From Rhodopseudomonas pentothenatexigens (lineage in GTDB: Bacteria; Pseudomonadota; Alphaproteobacteria; Rhizobiales; Xanthobacteraceae): 64,000 nucleotides of DNA. Positions within the stretch are counted from its first letter, which is position 1. Each line of letters starts with the position of its first letter. The stretch covers positions 248,001-312,000 of the forward strand of contig NZ_UFQQ01000001.1 in NCBI RefSeq assembly GCF_900218015.1. Reading direction: 5' to 3'. Positions 63,269-64,000 of the stretch are shown piece by piece. A model generated the notes under the pieces. That model did not search any database. It was not told where the DNA came from and saw only the letters and a list, made by a program, of their open reading frames with translations. Made by a program: the position numbers and the translations under genes.

Positions 63269-64000
63269 TTACGGCTTCAAAATCGACGCCCCGGTCGTCA
63301 CCCGCCCTTCCAGATCGATATGCGCTTTCGCGGCGTCCTTCAGCGCGTAGGCGTGATTGATCGGGACGTGCAGCTTGCCTTCGATCACCGCCGAGAACAG
63401 CGTGTCGGCGCCTTCGATCAGCTCCTTGCGGGTGCCGACGTAGTCGTTCAGCTTCGGCCGGGTCGCGAACAGCGAGCCGTGATTGTTGAGTTCGGCGAGC
63501 GCGAACGGCGGCACCGGACCGGACGCATTGCCGAACGACACGAACAGCCCGCGCGGCTTGATGCACTTCAGCGAACCGGGGAACGTCGCCTTGCCGACGC
63601 CGTCGTAGACCACGTCGCACAGTTCGTTGCGGCTGATCTGCTTGACCCGCGCCACCCAGTCCTCCTCGTTGTAGAGGATGACGTGATCGCAGCCGTTGGC
63701 CAGCGCCAGGTCGGCCTTGGCCTTCGAGCCGACGGTGCCGATCGCATGCGCGCCGAGCGCCCGCGCCCACTGGCAAGCGAGCAGCCCGATGCCGCCGGCG
63801 GCGGCGTGGATCAGCACGCGATGGCCGGGCTCGACCTTGAAGGTCTTGTGCAGCAGGTACCACACCGTCAGGCCCTTGAGCATCAGCACGGCGCCCTGCT
63901 CGTAGGTGATGTGGTCGGGCAGCTTCACCAGTTTGGCGGCTTCGATGTTCCGCTCGGTGGCGTAGCCGCCGAGATTCGAATAATACGCAACGCGATCGCC
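63269..64000 (-). CDS. NADPH:quinone oxidoreductase, partial (5' end beyond window)
   Basis: The C-terminal 243 residues of a zeta-crystallin-like medium-chain reductase. The gene starts outside the window; codons read in frame to the edge at 64000. The Rossmann motif is HAAAGGIGLLACQWARALG, the adjacent GSKAKADLALANGCDHVI follows, and YDGVGKATFPGSLKCIKPRG is present. No zinc cysteines are seen, as in quinone reductases of the Qor type. An internal ATG at 63928 is not the true start since homology continues upstream (GDRVAYYSNLGGYATE). Confidence 0.92.
   Translation of the reverse strand, partial: GDRVAYYSNLGGYATERNIEAAKLVKLPDHITYEQGAVLMLKGLTVWYLLHKTFKVEPGHRVLIHAAAGGIGLLACQWARALGAHAIGTVGSKAKADLALANGCDHVILYNEEDWVARVKQISRNELCDVVYDGVGKATFPGSLKCIKPRGLFVSFGNASGPVPPFALAELNNHGSLFATRPKLNDYVGTRKELIEGADTLFSAVIEGKLHVPINHAYALKDAAKAHIDLEGRVTTGASILKP

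Overview
The window is high-GC bacterial chromosome. Gene order and protein sequences point to an alphaproteobacterium of the Rhodopseudomonas/Bradyrhizobium group, most like Rhodopseudomonas palustris. The supporting clues are the core clusters glyA-nrdR-ribD-ribE-ribH-nusB-thiL-hppA and pdxJ-acpS-lepB-rnc-era-recO, an LdtR-type MarR regulator, a Mg-type HemB, a CBP3-like cytochrome bc1 chaperone, and several families of long intergenic palindromes. The species is inferred from recognition and no database was searched. Most of the window is ordinary housekeeping chromosome. I see no prophage, no CRISPR array, no integrated island next to the tRNA, and no complete insertion sequence other than a domesticated-looking REP transposase gene.

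Layout. 0-5.8 kb: tRNA-Pro(GGG), then on the minus strand a MerR-type regulator, ihfA, fabH, plsX, a YceD/DUF177 protein and a bc1 chaperone, with bamE on plus. 5.8-7.8 kb: a small REP/RAYT territory holding four to five copies of a GTAG-headed hairpin repeat, a HUH transposase gene, an alpha/beta hydrolase and a 52-residue protein. 7.8-16.3 kb: pyrophosphatase, thiamine, riboflavin, nrdR and glyA, with large palindromes inserted between genes. 16.5-24.8 kb: vapBC, a cupin, a DUF305 protein, a glutathione transferase, a group III truncated haemoglobin, an operon of small unknown proteins, ldtR, an acyl-CoA ligase and a membrane protein. 25-27.6 kb: hemB, an RDD protein and the leucyl-transferase bpt.

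27.7-31.9 kb is an AaeXAB-like aromatic-acid efflux operon with a divergent AraC regulator. 31.9-40.3 kb holds mntH, a sodium/proton antiporter, parC and two regulator/oxidoreductase or transferase pairs (HxlR/QorB and TetR/GST), each with a clean inverted repeat in the divergent promoter. 40.3-48.5 kb is recO-era-rnc-lepB-acpS-pdxJ-rsh-rpoZ. 48.9-54 kb holds a NYN nuclease-like protein, family 5 uracil-DNA glycosylase, a PrxQ peroxiredoxin, smpB, mscL, dapA, a cupin and an RraA-like protein. 54.3-61.4 kb is a nitrogen-scavenging-looking block: pxpBCA (5-oxoprolinase), then a TauABC-like importer with an HGGYW hydrolase and a divergent LysR regulator. The window ends with rimO and a 3' fragment of a quinone oxidoreductase gene cut by the edge.

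No clearly new biological system stands out. The best leads are the REP/RAYT neighbourhood, the inverted pair of palindromes bracketing ribH-nusB, the importer/hydrolase/LysR locus next to 5-oxoprolinase, two small unknown proteins that look like tandem paralogues, and the palindromic operator candidates in the divergent promoters.
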